Made by a program: the position numbers and the translations under genes
Shown: positions 48,195 through 59,984 of the stretch, one piece after another
Numbering within the stretch: the stretch's first letter is position 1
Layout of the letters: the number at the start of each line of letters is the position of its first letter
Origin: Epiperipatus broadwayi
Taxonomy: Eukaryota; Onychophora; Udeonychophora; Euonychophora; Peripatidae
Reading direction: 5' to 3'
DNA: 64,000 nt
NCBI GenBank assembly: GCA_028023455.1
Contig: JAQFVV010000941.1
Span: 1 to 64,000 of the forward strand
The notes under the pieces: generated by a model
Databases searched by the model: none
What the model saw: only the letters and a program-made list of their open reading frames with translations
What the model was told of the DNA's origin: nothing

Positions 48195-50696
48195 TTATAA
48201 TAATTTTATATTCCTTGACTTCATATTAATAAACCTTGATATGATTGTATTTATTTCCAGTTCTGCACAAATATCATTTTCAATAGCAATTAATGCCAAA
48301 TTAACAAGCCGTTTTTGTGACATAGTTGTTCTCAAGTAAGTTTTAATTAATTTTAACTTAGAAAAAGAGCGTTCACCACTTGCAACACTAACAGGTAATG
48401 TTAATAATATTCTTAAAGCTATTGATAAGTTTGGCATAGATAAATTATTAGAAACTATAAAATTAAGTGTTTGACTGGAGTTCAGAGAATGTAAAAATCC
48501 TTTTGAAAAATATCTCGAAAAGCACATAATTCGTCGAATAAATCTGTAGCATTAATATCTTTACTGTTATCAAATTTCAAAATATTTTCTAAATCTTTGC
48601 ATTTTGCTTGTAACTCGCTCTTATTAATTTCTGATATTTTATGTAGAAAATTGAAATTATTATAACATGCTTCGAGGAGTTCAAAGCGTTCTGTTAAAGA
48701 ATTAATCGCTACATCTAAAAGTGTAAAAAACATGTTTATTTTAAATTTTTCTTCAGGTATTTGAGGTGTTTCGTCCTGATGCTCGTAATCAAATTGACGA
48801 GTTTTTTTCCGTTGTCGAACTTCTTTGGCAGTTTTAAATTCTTTCTCTCCATCAACCTCTTCGCTAAGTTCATCTGCAATTTTGAGAATGCTTTTGAAAT
48901 TTGAATCTGATCGATATTCTCGTAAAAATTTATTTAGATTTGCGATCGATTCTAAAGCAAGTGAAGCATTCATATTTACATTTTGGAGCATTTTACTGAC
49001 AGGATTTATTCTATTTAATATATCATGCCAAATTATTAAAGAACAAATAAATTTGTAATCCTTAAGGTTAGTGCAGAGTGATTGAGCTTCATGTTGAATT
49101 TCTCTATTAAAAGATTCGTTGTTCATTATTTCATAGAGTACATCATAAATTTCACCCAACTGATACTGTAGAGGCCGGATTGCATCAATTCTGCTTTCCC
49201 ATCGTGTTTCTGATGGTTGTTTTAGAGTTAAAGTTTTAATAAATTTTAAAAGGATTGACCACCGTTTATAAGATGATGAAAAAAAATTGTATATTTTTTG
49301 AACAATTGCAAAAAAACCAATTGTATCTACATTGACTTTGGCGGCATCGTTTATGATTAAGTTTAAAGAATGAGCAGCACATGGTACGTAAAATGCACGA
49401 GGGTTTTTGGTTAAAATCAAATTTTGAAGTCTAGCCTTTTTGCCTTTCATGTTGGCCCCATTATCATACCCTTGACCACGCATGTCTTCAATGGGAATCT
49501 TCCATTTTTCCAGTTGTTCAATTATTGTTGTATATAAACCTCGTCCAGTGGAATCTGTTATATCTATGAAACCTAAAAAGTTTTCTCTAATTTTAACCGT
49601 TCCATTATTACAAAAAACGAAGCGAATAATTATGGTCATTTGTTCAGTTTTACTTGCATCTGGTGTACAATCTAAAATAATAGAATAATATTTGGATTTC
49701 TTTATCGATAATAAAATTGTTTCCCTAATTGCTGTACTTAAAATTTCCAATAATTCATTTTGGCTATCTTTTCTCAAATAATGTACTCTATTGTTTTGAT
49801 CTAGGGCCCTCTCAACATGATTTTCCATAACGGGATCAAACTTCGCAAATAATTCAATTAATTTTAAAAATTTCCGTTATTTTTTTCGTATAATTTATCA
49901 GATGATCCAAATGCTAAATTTTGACTACCAAGGAATTTGATAATTTCAATCAGCCGTTCCAAAACACTCCTCCAATGTTTCTTTTCCATTTCATATAAAT
50001 TTTGAGATTGACAATCAATAGTAATTTTGTTTTTTAATCTTTTCTCAAGTTCATTCCAATTCAATAAACTTTTCATGTGAGCCATACTAGTTTCATGTCT
50101 GTGTAAAGTTGTACTTAAATTTCTCCAATTATTGTATCCTTCAGATCGGAAGAGCGTCACGTAGATCCAAAAACTTTGCAACAAAAGCAAAACACAGAGT
50201 TCAAAATTTCGGAATAAATAAGCCATTTTCGAAAAACTACTTCTCCGTTTTCCATTTTTCTATTATAATATATATCAGAAAATTTACGGCCATGTACATC
50301 GTTCAGATATATAATATCTTTCTTTTGAACAGGCCCCATTTCTACTAAAATAACACGTAGTTTGTCATCGATTTTATTCCATTCAGCTGGATCTTCTAAA
50401 TTTGTACACATTTGATATGATATTGGCACAATGACTTTGTTGTCACTTAACTGTTTCTTACTAAAATCTTGTTCAATATTTTCAACAGTTCCCTGTGAAC
50501 TAGATGATGTGCATGGTTCCGGTTCTTGTTGAGTATAAGCTATTTCAGAAGCAGTTGATATTTTAAGATATTTATTAAGTGATCCACTTTGTTTTTTAAT
50601 GTTTGCTATTTTTTCAGCTTGGCGTTTACGATTTTGTGCACCGGATAGTTTTTTCTTAGTTTTTGATTCCATATTACTTTTACTCATGAATGCCAC
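48195..50696 (-). pseudogene. hAT transposase, ZMYM1-like type, frame broken three times
   Basis: DNA cut-and-paste transposase of the kind often annotated as zinc finger MYM-type 1-like. Piece 1 (50696-50157): basic N-terminus (residues 1-35), then a TTF-type zinc finger with FRKWL (155-159) and VFCFCCKVF (168-176). Piece 2 (about 50142-49864): EGYNNWRNLSTTLHRHETS and MEKKHWRSVL. Piece 3 (about 49865-48482, numbered from 49828): RNase H-like core with ILDCTPD (Asp about 53), GQGYDNGANM (118-127), PCAAHSLNLI (149-158) and an SETRWE motif. Piece 4 (to 48195): C-terminal dimerisation region SGERSFSKLKLIKTYLRTTM with the catalytic Glu. Breaks: an adapter-like insert at 50143-50164, and one-base losses in T5 runs near 49866 and 48500. 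The summed length (about 830 codons) is normal for the family. Confidence 0.9.
50143..50164 (+). other. Probable Illumina adapter sequence in the assembly
   Basis: AGATCGGAAGAGCGTC (50143-50158) is identical to the first 16 bases of the Illumina TruSeq adapter read-through sequence that continues GTGTAGGG. Here it continues ACGTAG, so four of the next six also match. It lies exactly where the transposase frame breaks between the FCFCCKVFGS and EGYNNW motifs. A chance 16-base match at that exact place is very unlikely. Confidence 0.85.
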
Positions 50697-51782
50697 TTTA
50701 AAATAATTTTCAAATGTAATAAATAAATAAATACGGACTCTAATTTATATATTTACATCATGTATCTTAATACTTAAGATTATATATCGCTAATTTAGAT
50801 GTCCAACACAAATTACTTCTTGCGCCAAAATACAAAACTCTATACGCGGAGGGGAAGAAGTTGTTTAACTTGTTTACCTAAAAAAGGCAGCTAATAAATT
50901 GGAAATATTCAGCCATTGACATTAAAAATGGTCAGGTTTTAAAATAACTCAAGTGTCCAGTTTTTTACGCTTGATTGAACATTTTAGTTTTACCATTGGC
51001 AAGATTTTCTTTTGTTATCATATATTTTTCTAATTAAGACAGGTGACCTACCAGGCCTGATTTGCGATTTCAATAGAAAATTTCCTGGGATTATAATTAT
51101 TGTTTACAAGTTCTTACTAAGATTTTAAAATTTGCGATAAACATCATAAGCAAACGTATGTAATTAATTTGCAAACCTAATTAGTATGCAGAAAAAATAG
51201 ACTTTTGACAACGATTAAAATATATAAAATAAAAAGTAAACTGAAAATTATATTAAGTTTACTGGAATTATACCTATAATATATATTACATACACGTTCG
51301 AATATTTGTATCAAATTATTATTTAAATAAAAAATTAGAAAATGTTTTATTTTGCAATATTATAATCGTTTCTTACGATTTCAAAATTATGTAATGATCT
51401 AAATATATATATATATACGATATACATACATAAGTTCTAATTTATAATACTTTTAGTGTGTGTTTATTTATATATTTGTAGCAGAAAGTTACTTATAGTT
51501 TACTATAAGCAGTACATATATATATAAACATTACAATATGAAATTTGTAATATAATAAACTTTATGTTTAGTTTATTGTTCATGATAAATAATAGATTTG
51601 ATTGTTTTATATTTTTAATATTAAGCAGAGCTTGTGTGCAGGCCTGCTTGTGTGTGTCATTTAATAAGATATAATATGACTTCATATGATTTTCAATAAT
51701 CTACTCTCAATAATTTTTGTAAATAAACATTTGAGAATAATATTCTTCAAATGTGAGTATTTTTGTTAGTAGAGTTTTAATT
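50697..51782. other. hAT 5' flank, no second gene seen
   Basis: This noncoding part of the hAT lies upstream of the transposase start. It is AT-rich with a (TA)n run near 51402-51416 and no other frame of note. Confidence 0.6.
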
Positions 51783-51840
51783 TCTCAGGGATGGCGCCTT
51801 CTTTTTCAGATGCTAATCTCTCAGTGATGGCGCCTCCTTC
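51783..51840. repeat. hAT subterminal direct repeats
   Basis: TCTCAGGGATGGCGCC (51783-51798) and TCTCAGTGATGGCGCC (51818-51833) are 35 bases apart, each followed by CTTCT or CCTTCT. Short repeats just inside the ends are the usual transposase binding sites of hAT elements. Confidence 0.6.
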
Positions 51841-51893
51841 TGCCAGCGCCCGCATGCCTAGCATGCGTTGCATGCCCGCTTCCGCCGGCCCTG

Positions 51894-51901
51894 CATAACA
51901 A
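51894..51901. repeat. hAT target-site duplication, right copy
   Basis: CATAACAA matches 47352-47359 exactly. Confidence 0.92.
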
Positions 51902-51981
51902 CAAAAGACAAGAAATGGGTCTTTAATGAATACATAACAAAAAGGGATGATTTAAGAAAAAAGCTTGCTTCCACATTTTAA
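51902..51981 (+). pseudogene. Candidate last exon, 3' part, beyond the hAT
   Basis: Reading from 47346-47359 across the empty site (one target copy kept), the frame continues TKDKKWVFNEYITKRDDL and ends RKKLASTF with TAA at 51979-51981. The residue mix is charged and protein-like. It stays open from the acceptor at 47345 and agrees in phase with the exon at 47118-47209. With the transposon in place, transcription through it would meet stops at once. The product is unknown. Confidence 0.35.
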
Positions 51982-52635
51982 CATCTTTATGGTTCCGAAA
52001 TCATTGAGTTAGTCATATATCAAAGAAAACACAGCTTTATTTAATATTATTTAAAATTTGCAGTCATTTGATGATATAACGGCTTGCAAGCGTTATATAT
52101 ATATATAAGATCTTAATATATGACAGAGATTACACAAACTGATTGATATACCTATAGATATAATATACACATTGAGGCTATTTCAGTTAAATAATTGGAT
52201 ATTTTCTGATACGTTTTTAAATAATTTGCAGAGATAAATTTTAATAGTACTCATGAAATATGGTCACATGATGACCGCTACTAATTTAAATTAATTGGTA
52301 ATTAAATGTAGTTTTTAATTGTCGTTTATATATTATCAGTTATATTATAAAATCCAAGCAAGAATAACCTTTAAAGATATTTACGTCGCCAATATCAACA
52401 GACGGAAAATATTACAAACAAAAAGGTGAAACTTGTTTAAATAAAAAAAAAATCAAATAAAATATCAAACAATCTAATTTCTAAAAAGTATTTAATTTAT
52501 AAGACTTAATCATTTTTTAAATAAAAGGAAGCATTTAAGAGATTATATATAAACATTACAAATCTATACTTTGGGATTTTAAAATAAAAGAAATTGAAAG
52601 TTAATTTTAAAATTGTTGGCTTATTAAAGGTGTTT
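51982..52635. other. AT-rich stretch, no gene seen
   Basis: Nothing recognised. A short (TA)n run lies near 52097-52107. Confidence 0.5.
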
Positions 52636-52637
52636 AC

Positions 52638-52790
52638 CTCATTACCAACCGGCAAACAGTCCATTCTTCAAAGCAGAGTTGATTAAAACTAGTATTTAGC
52701 TGGTTAGCCTTTCTGGACACATTTCGTTAGTACTGGGCTTGATGTTACGGCCTTGCATGGTGACGACTTGCTGATAGATTTGGAATGAAC
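52638..52790 (-). other. Candidate minus-strand 5' exon
   Basis: A less AT-rich block read on the minus strand contains GTCACCATGC, a strong translation-start context, opening a 20-codon frame (MQGRNIKPSTNEMCPERLTS, stop). It ends with the donor-like GAG|GTAAAC near 52637. It may be a 5' UTR exon with an upstream ORF. Support is limited to these signals. Confidence 0.2.
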
Positions 52791-52924
52791 AATTTATTTT
52801 TGTTACCCCATCATTTTGGAAATTTTTATTTCAAATAGAACAGGTATTCTTTACTAAGCAAACTAAATAATCCATTTTTAAATTTTTTTTGGGCTATTTA
52901 TCTAATCCCAAAATTATCTCTAGG

Positions 52925-53215
52925 ATTCATATGGATGGTTGAAAAGTTGGAGATTGTAGTGAATTGAAGCCTGTCCATTAAAGTATGAAGATTTGCTTTC
53001 TTAATATAAACTGAGCATTGATTATATATATGTGTGTGGGAGATGATAGTCTGGACCAACTGATGAGTGCTGGTTTAGCACGAAATACGGATATTGGTGA
53101 TTATTAATCTTTAATACATGTGTGTGGTCATGTGTATCGGTTGTATGAGATAGTGTGGATAGTTGAAGGGTGCTTGAAAATCTGAGTTCAAATCCTCTAT
53201 ACTATAGGATCCATC
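52925..53215 (+). repeat. Family C copy (forward)
   Basis: It carries GCCTGTCCATTAAAGTATGA, TTGCTTTCTTAATATAAACT, CAACTGATGAGTGCTGGTTT, TGTGTGGTCATGTGTATCGG, TTGTATGAGATAGTGTGGAT and AATCTGAGTTCAAATCCTCT. It shows the intact form of the site that the LINE interrupted at 28988/30535. Confidence 0.8.
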
Positions 53216-53960
53216 TAACTTTAACAACTACCAATTGCAATTGCTCTAAGTGGTTCTCTGTAGTTGGTTCTGATGATGATTTCCTGCTCTTACCAAGATG
53301 GCAAATCCAAACTTCCTATGGCTATTAAAAGAAATAAAGAAAACACAAAACAAAGCAAAATTTTTAATTAAATTTTTATAATGAGTCCTGAAAGCCCTAA
53401 TCTCAATCCACAATCTACAGCTCATTTAATTGGATTGGAGATTAGCAAAGAATTTAATCAGCAACAAAAACAAACTTTAATCATGAAATTCTTAAAATTT
53501 TGTTATACTTTATAAATTGTGATAATTAATGATCCTCACAATTAATAATACTAAAATTGACTATTTTAAGTAAATCGTATTTGAGGTATTTTCTTTTAGA
53601 CTAATAAATAAAAATATTATAAAATGAAATAATTAGTACAAAATTTTAACAAAACTATTTGAACTATATGTAACACTTATATGTTTAATAATTTACTTTT
53701 AAATTTGTAATATTCAAGTTTAGTAATTAACATAAATAAATTTCTAAAATATTCGAAATTAATCAACCGGTTACTTTTACAGACAATAACTTAAAAGTAT
53801 AACTGTAATGATAAAATATTAGATAAATTTTCACATGAATACAAATTACAAACATATATTATACAATAACGAAGATTATTTCATGTGCATGTATGTGCGC
53901 ACACGTAAGTACATGGTGATATAAATAAAATATAATGCTAGATTATGACATGATAATTAT
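53216..53960. other. Unassigned stretch
   Basis: A small ATG frame at 53301-53384 (MANPNFLWLLKEIKKTQNK at its start) has a favourable start context but no other support. Otherwise AT-rich. Confidence 0.4.
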
Positions 53961-53964
53961 TAGT

Positions 53965-54035
53965 ATACATAGCTGCCTAATGCTCCTGACAATCAGCTGT
54001 GAGGCATAGAATGGGTTCAAACCCCATACCAGTAC
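53965..54035 (+). pseudogene. tRNA-like or SINE-head remnant
   Basis: ATGGGTTCAAACCCCAT (54011-54027) is a perfect T-arm (five pairs, seven-base loop TTCAAAC) and a near-consensus polymerase III B box. An acceptable A box and acceptor stem are not visible upstream, so it is likely a decayed SINE or tRNA pseudogene. Confidence 0.35.
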
Positions 54036-55914
54036 TGCTACCGTTGGCTTTAAATGAAGTGTAAATATAAATAGGATATTTGCAGTTTCAATAATACAAA
54101 TAAAGTTTGCTTTTAAGAATTGTAAAGTTTTTCATGTATTCCCTAATTGTTGTAATGTAAAACAGAACAGCTGTATAAATTTAGCACCAAGATGTATGGA
54201 TAAATTGAAATCAGTGATTTAAAATGATATAGTTAAGAAGTATAAAAAGAAATTTTTTGATATTCAGAAATATTGGAAAGCAATTGAACATTTAATAATT
54301 TTAAATGAATGGTATGCTTGGAAGTATAAAAAATTGTTTGTGAAAATGGATTTAAATTATTTGAACTTAATATAGAATTTATTTATTCTCAAACTCTAAA
54401 AATTGCTTGGCTCTATTCATATATATCATAGACGATCTTTATTAAAATATTTTATAATTTTTCTGCATCTAATTTCAATATTTTATTTCTTCTCATTTTT
54501 TTAAGATATGTTTATCTGAGAATCATTTAACTTGCTTGTTTTTTCATCGTAGATTTCAATTTTTTTTAAATATTAATTTATCCTTTTCCATACTTTGCAA
54601 TGTTGTGTACAATGTTTGCATCAAGTCTCAGATTCATAGGAAAACTTTTATTTTAAAAATATGTTGTTGTTTTTTTTATATTTATTTCCACAAAAACATA
54701 CTCCAAATTCAATTTTACAATTGATTATATCCATTATGTTTACATCTATACTAATAATGTTATTAAGGTAATATTATTAGTAATAATATTGTGTTGTTAA
54801 TTTATAATAATGCATTATGATCAATATTGATATTTTCCTTTTTAAAACTCATACACTGGAATTAATTCTGGAATTTTCTGAACTTAATACATAAATAAAA
54901 ATTAGCATGATTATCATCCTGTCTAACATTTTACAGTTAGAGGCATATTTTATAAATACAGGCAATATAATAATGTAAATATGCAGAAATCTACTAGAAA
55001 ATTGGGCAGTTACATGAGGACATTAATGTTATGTAGCTTTAATGAGACTGGTATTCATGTTGTAAGCTGACCATGACTTTAATTATTTATATATTGATAT
55101 TTTGAAAATTATAAAATTTATTCCAATGTTTTGTTTATATGTACACTATTCTTGAATTCACATTTAATTAAAAGGTTCAACAAATATAAATTACATGATA
55201 ATAGCTTAAACTTTTCATCTAATATATATATTTTTATCCAAATGTATATTTAAAACCAAATTAGAATATTTTTTATATATGTTTAATGCTATCATAAACT
55301 TAGTAAAAGTAATTACTAGACAAGATAAAGTGCAGTATTATATTTATCTGCCTTTCCCATCTTAAAATTATACAGAATAAAGATAGTAAAAAAAAAAATT
55401 CTAAATCATATTTTTGATTATGTAAATTTATCTATGATTAAAATTCACCCTCAAATTATGTACATAAATTATAAATTTACAATATACATACTCTTACCCC
55501 AATATATTTTGATAGTGCCATAGATTTATTAAAGATTTTCCCCAAGTTTAGTCATGTTTGACATTCCTATGTATATAAATTATTTTAGGATTTTGTAATT
55601 CAGTTATTATCACATGTATGATCAATATTTAAAAAGAAAATGAAACATTTGATTTATTCTATGTTTTTTTCTTTTTTAATTTCTATTATTTTAAAGTTTA
55701 TTTCCATGTTTAAATTTGAAAACATGCTTACCATTTTGGATTGTTCTTTACTTTGTATATACTTATGTATGCTTTTTATCATTAGCACAATGATATTCTT
55801 CTGTTTATATCTTTTCTATGTGTGACTTCAAACTATATATTTAAACAAATAAAATAAGATCAGATATTGATACAAAGGAGATGATAATAGATGGACAATT
55901 GAAATCTTAAACTA
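54036..55914. other. AT-rich stretch, no gene seen
   Basis: Frames of about 60 codons (54536-54724, 55640-55825) are hydrophobic Phe/Ile/Leu-rich background. Nothing recognised. Confidence 0.5.
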
Positions 55915-56095
55915 GATTTCAAGAGATTGTAAAAGACCCAGAAAGAGACCACATGTGAGGTTGATGAATGAAATAAGAAAGTGTGCAATGGTTATGTGGA
56001 GAAGAGAAGCTAAAGATCGGAGAAGATGAATTGAACTTGGAGAGACCATCCTGCATTGGATTGATAATGGTTGTTGTTGATGATGATAACTGATA
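55915..56095 (+). pseudogene. RTE-type LINE 3' tail relic
   Basis: From 55922 the frame reads RDCKRPRKRPHVRLMNEIRK, then MWRREAKDRRR, a stop (TGA where Trp is expected), then IELGETILHWIDNG. The A-x-D-R-x-x-W-x-x-L-x-x-x-x-x-x-W arrangement is the C-terminal end of RTE-like endonuclease-RT polyproteins. The sequence then runs into TTGTTGTTGATGATGATAA, a short repeat tail like those of RTE/BovB elements. It is a very short, dead 3' fragment. Confidence 0.55.
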
Positions 56096-59000
56096 CAAAG
56101 AATATCTTATCCGTTAATCAAACTTTAGGTAATCATAAAACGAATGTGCTTCGTTTTTTTCTGATCATCTACTCTTCTGTTGAGCCTTTATAAGAAATGC
56201 TTTAAATAGCAGCACCATTTTTTATGATATTAGACAAGAGAAAGGGCAAATAGTGTTGCAAACAATAAACTCAATTCCCCACTCAAATACTGATCCATTT
56301 TATCGATCATGGCTAAAATCAGTACTAGTAGCTCTAAGTTCAGTACTGATAAAAAAATACTTTGTACATTCTATTTAAAAATCCTTCACTAAGGAAATTA
56401 AATATATATGTCATATTAAATAAATGATCGTTTTCTCATATTTTTGAAGAACATATAATCAATAATTTAGTAAAGATTTTTATAAATTGTCACAAAAAAT
56501 GGCATAAATGTCAGATATAAAATCCGTAGAATTTGAAACAAACAAGAAGTCAACATTTACGTTGACATTTTAGTTTAAAATTTATTTGAGAATGTCAGTC
56601 ATTAAAATTTAAAGATTATTAAGCATATCAATTTCTTTTTTTAAAATATTTTATAAATGTCAACATTTAAAAAAGCACAGATTTTGTTTCCGGAAAAAAA
56701 GTTAATGGTTTGAAGCATTTTTAATGTTCGTACAAATGTCTTTATATAATTTATATATTAGTAAAACGTTTAATTTTAATTGTTGCATAAAATGTAATTA
56801 ATAAAAAAAAATTCTAAACTATTTGAAAATAAAGTCAACATTTTTATTAGAGTTTTAGACTTTTCATCTCAAATCATGCAAATGAGATAAATAAATAACA
56901 GTTCAATATTTACATAAATGTTCTCGACATGGGCTTTTTGAAGTGATTTAAATATCTTTGAATATTAAACTAATGAATTTAAATATTAAAATATTTATCT
57001 AGTATATAGAGAGATTCTGAACATTAAAATAGTTAAAGCTATGATTATGATATATAGTATATGGAAAAAACCCTAAATCTGAATAAAAGCTAACTTTTAA
57101 AAAAATATAGACTACCTTTTCTCTATAAATGTTTAGAATATTTATGTGAAAATTATAATTACACGGAAAAGTAAAAAAAAACCTTGGTAAATAATAGTTT
57201 AATAATCTTCCAAAATCATGTAAAAATAAATTAATGCATCTTATTCACGTTTATGGTTAAATATATACTATGCAATTTAAATATTAATTTTCATTATTTT
57301 CTACTAAATTTTTAAAACTGAAAAATATTAAACTTGGCTAATAATATAGAAAGCAATAGAAAACTATCACCAATATCCAAGATTATTTAATGACATAATT
57401 TTAAAGATCGACCAAACACATAAACTTGTTTTATGCAGAAAACTTAAACGCCTTATTACATAAATATGAAATAAAATGGCACTTAATTTTCGATTGAAAG
57501 TAACAGTTTCTTTTATTTCATAACTTGTTAGGACATAATTATAACAAAAGAATTACATTTTTTTCATTCAATAGCATTTCCAACTGACATTATATTTATA
57601 TCATGGTTGAAAATCCTTTTTTTTTGCAATTTTATTTTAGAACAATTTTATGGGCTAGGTAAATAATGGAAACTGGATGATAAAACCAGCAGATAATCAG
57701 TGAGTTCTTTTACTCGGGAAATATTTAGAAATAATATTTTTTTATGATTTGTAAAAAAATAATTTTAAGCAAAAAGAGACAAGATGCTTTTCTAATATAT
57801 ATATATATAGGAAATAGAAACAATATATTATAAAAATATTAATGTTTCTAATTTTCATTTGACAAATCAATTTAACATATTTGTTAATGTATTTTTTAAA
57901 GACTGATTTTTTCCCCCATAATATATTGAGATCACTGTCATTTTAGATATAATTTGAAAACAAGTACACTAAAAAATAAATTTAAAAATAAAATTTCAAT
58001 TTTCTAGCTTACATTTAAGGCCCATAATTCTCAAAATGGCAGTCACTTGTTGCTCACTGTAATTCCACTATGCGTTTAAAATTATGCACAATAATTTAAT
58101 ATCTCTGAAATGTATATATTTTGCATTAATCATCATCACTTTTGTTACAAAAATAAAGAAAATGCTAACATGTTATTTTTTGTTAATTAGTTACATTGAT
58201 ATAATATGGTCAAAATATTTATGTTAAATTTCTTTATTCCTTTAATATTTTATCTACATTATATCTTTGTTAAAATCTGATCCAGTTTTCATCATATATA
58301 AATATTACTATTAGCACTATAATGAGTTTTTTACTGATTACTTCTCTATTGTCCTAATGATTACAGGTAAATATACTTATTATAGTCCAACAAAACATCA
58401 CATGACTTTCCTCTGCTTTTACTGTTTATAACAGCAAACTTTATTAATATTCACTCGATTTATAATTTTTATTACTTGACATTTTATCATTTTAAATATT
58501 AATAACAGTGAAATGTTATTTAAAAAAGCATTTGTCTACACTTAAAAAAACTAATAATTAATGGAGTTTATAATCAAACTCTTAATAACTTCATGTATTT
58601 TAAAATAACTCAATGGTGAATTACTATCATAATATATATATATTAGTTATGCTTGCTATATCTAAAGTTTAACTATTATAAAAGTTAAATGTGAATTATG
58701 AACCATATACAATTGAATTGTCTATCCTGAATGACAAGAATATTTTTATACCTAGTGATACATCAAGCTAGTAATTCAATCTGATAAAAGAAACCTGAAT
58801 TCATTACTATATATCTATAGTATACACACAAACAGAAGAAACTTGTTGATGAGGGAAAAAGTCTAATGTTAGGACAGATAAAAGAAAAAAACAGTTAATG
58901 ATATTATTCTATTAATAAAAACAAATAAATTCAAATTGATTTCACAAGTGTACATTCTAAATACATGACCAAATTAGGTAATTTTAAAAGAGAAATTATA

Positions 59001-59984
59001 ATTTGTTAAGTTTACAATGAAAGTAAACAGAAAAATAGGATTAGAAAAAATAATTTTACTATTAATATATTTGGCAGTTATTCTATAAAAATAACTATTT
59101 ATATTGAATGAAAAACTATGATTACAAAGAGTATTTAATATTTTTATGTAATTTATTAGATAATTTTATTAACAACCAAAATATGAGATTGAAGAAACAA
59201 AAATATTTTCAAAACAAAATGGAAATTGTTCATAATTATCAGTAAATATTATAAATTGATCACATATAATCATTAGGTATCAAAATTACAATGCTTGTTG
59301 GTAAAATGCATAATTATGGTAATCATACATATTTCCGAATTTATCATATTTACAATAGTATATCTCTTTTTTAAATTTATGTAGACTGTTTAATATCATC
59401 TGTGAATTCTTAAAAGTATTGTTAACATTTATTTTTAAATTTATTTTTAATAAAATTATTATTTGAAAGTTTATTGTATTCAAATTCACACAACTGATTT
59501 TATATGCAGTATAATATTAATTGCAAATTAAGCATGGGCAAGTAGGCAAATTCCTATTTATCCATTTTATGATAGTTGTTTTTCCTCTTACTTAAAGATT
59601 TATTACTTTTACGGCATCACTACATTTTATTTTTACATTATAATATTAGAAGCAGTAATTCATCTATTTACTTTATTACATATTGATTTGTAATAAGCTT
59701 GAATACTCATCAGACATTAATGGACCATATTATATCCAAAGCCCACATTAGTATATGAAGATTGGCAATATTTAGTGCAAAATAGGATTTTCTTCAATTT
59801 CAGACTATTTTCTTGCATAATATAAAAAGGTAAAGATAACTTATAGATATGTGCATAAAAATCTTGTTCATCATTGAAGACAGTAAATAGCTAAAACTTA
59901 ATCTATTTTTCATCTAATGGGCATTGGCTACTCAAGTTTACAATAGGAAGCTCACAAGTAGACTAAATAAAAATTTTATTTACA
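56096..59984. other. AT-rich stretch, no gene seen
   Basis: (TA)n runs lie near 57796-57809 and 58631-58642. Nothing else recognised. Confidence 0.5.

Larger units (their letters stand above)
47360..51893 (-). mobile_element. Full-length hAT DNA transposon, 4,534 bp
   Basis: Perfect ten-base terminal inverted repeats CAGGGCCGGC (47360-47369) and GCCGGCCCTG (51884-51893) lie directly inside the eight-base duplication CATAACAA. Subterminal DNA on both sides is unusually rich in GGCGCC and GCATGC motifs. A hAT transposase reading frame lies on the minus strand in the middle, with about 1.2 kb on its 5' side and 0.8 kb on its 3' side. A smaller inverted-repeat element is nested in the 3' flank. 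The element is structurally complete, but the transposase frame as given is broken in three places. Confidence 0.93.

Noticed and set aside
48825-49688. Plus-strand frames inside the transposase
   Set aside because: Antisense shadows of the hAT transposase reading frame.
56014-56027. AGATCGGAGAAGA, resembling an adapter start
   Set aside because: Only the first eight bases match the adapter and the codons fit the RTE-like protein (D-R-R-R), so it is natural sequence.
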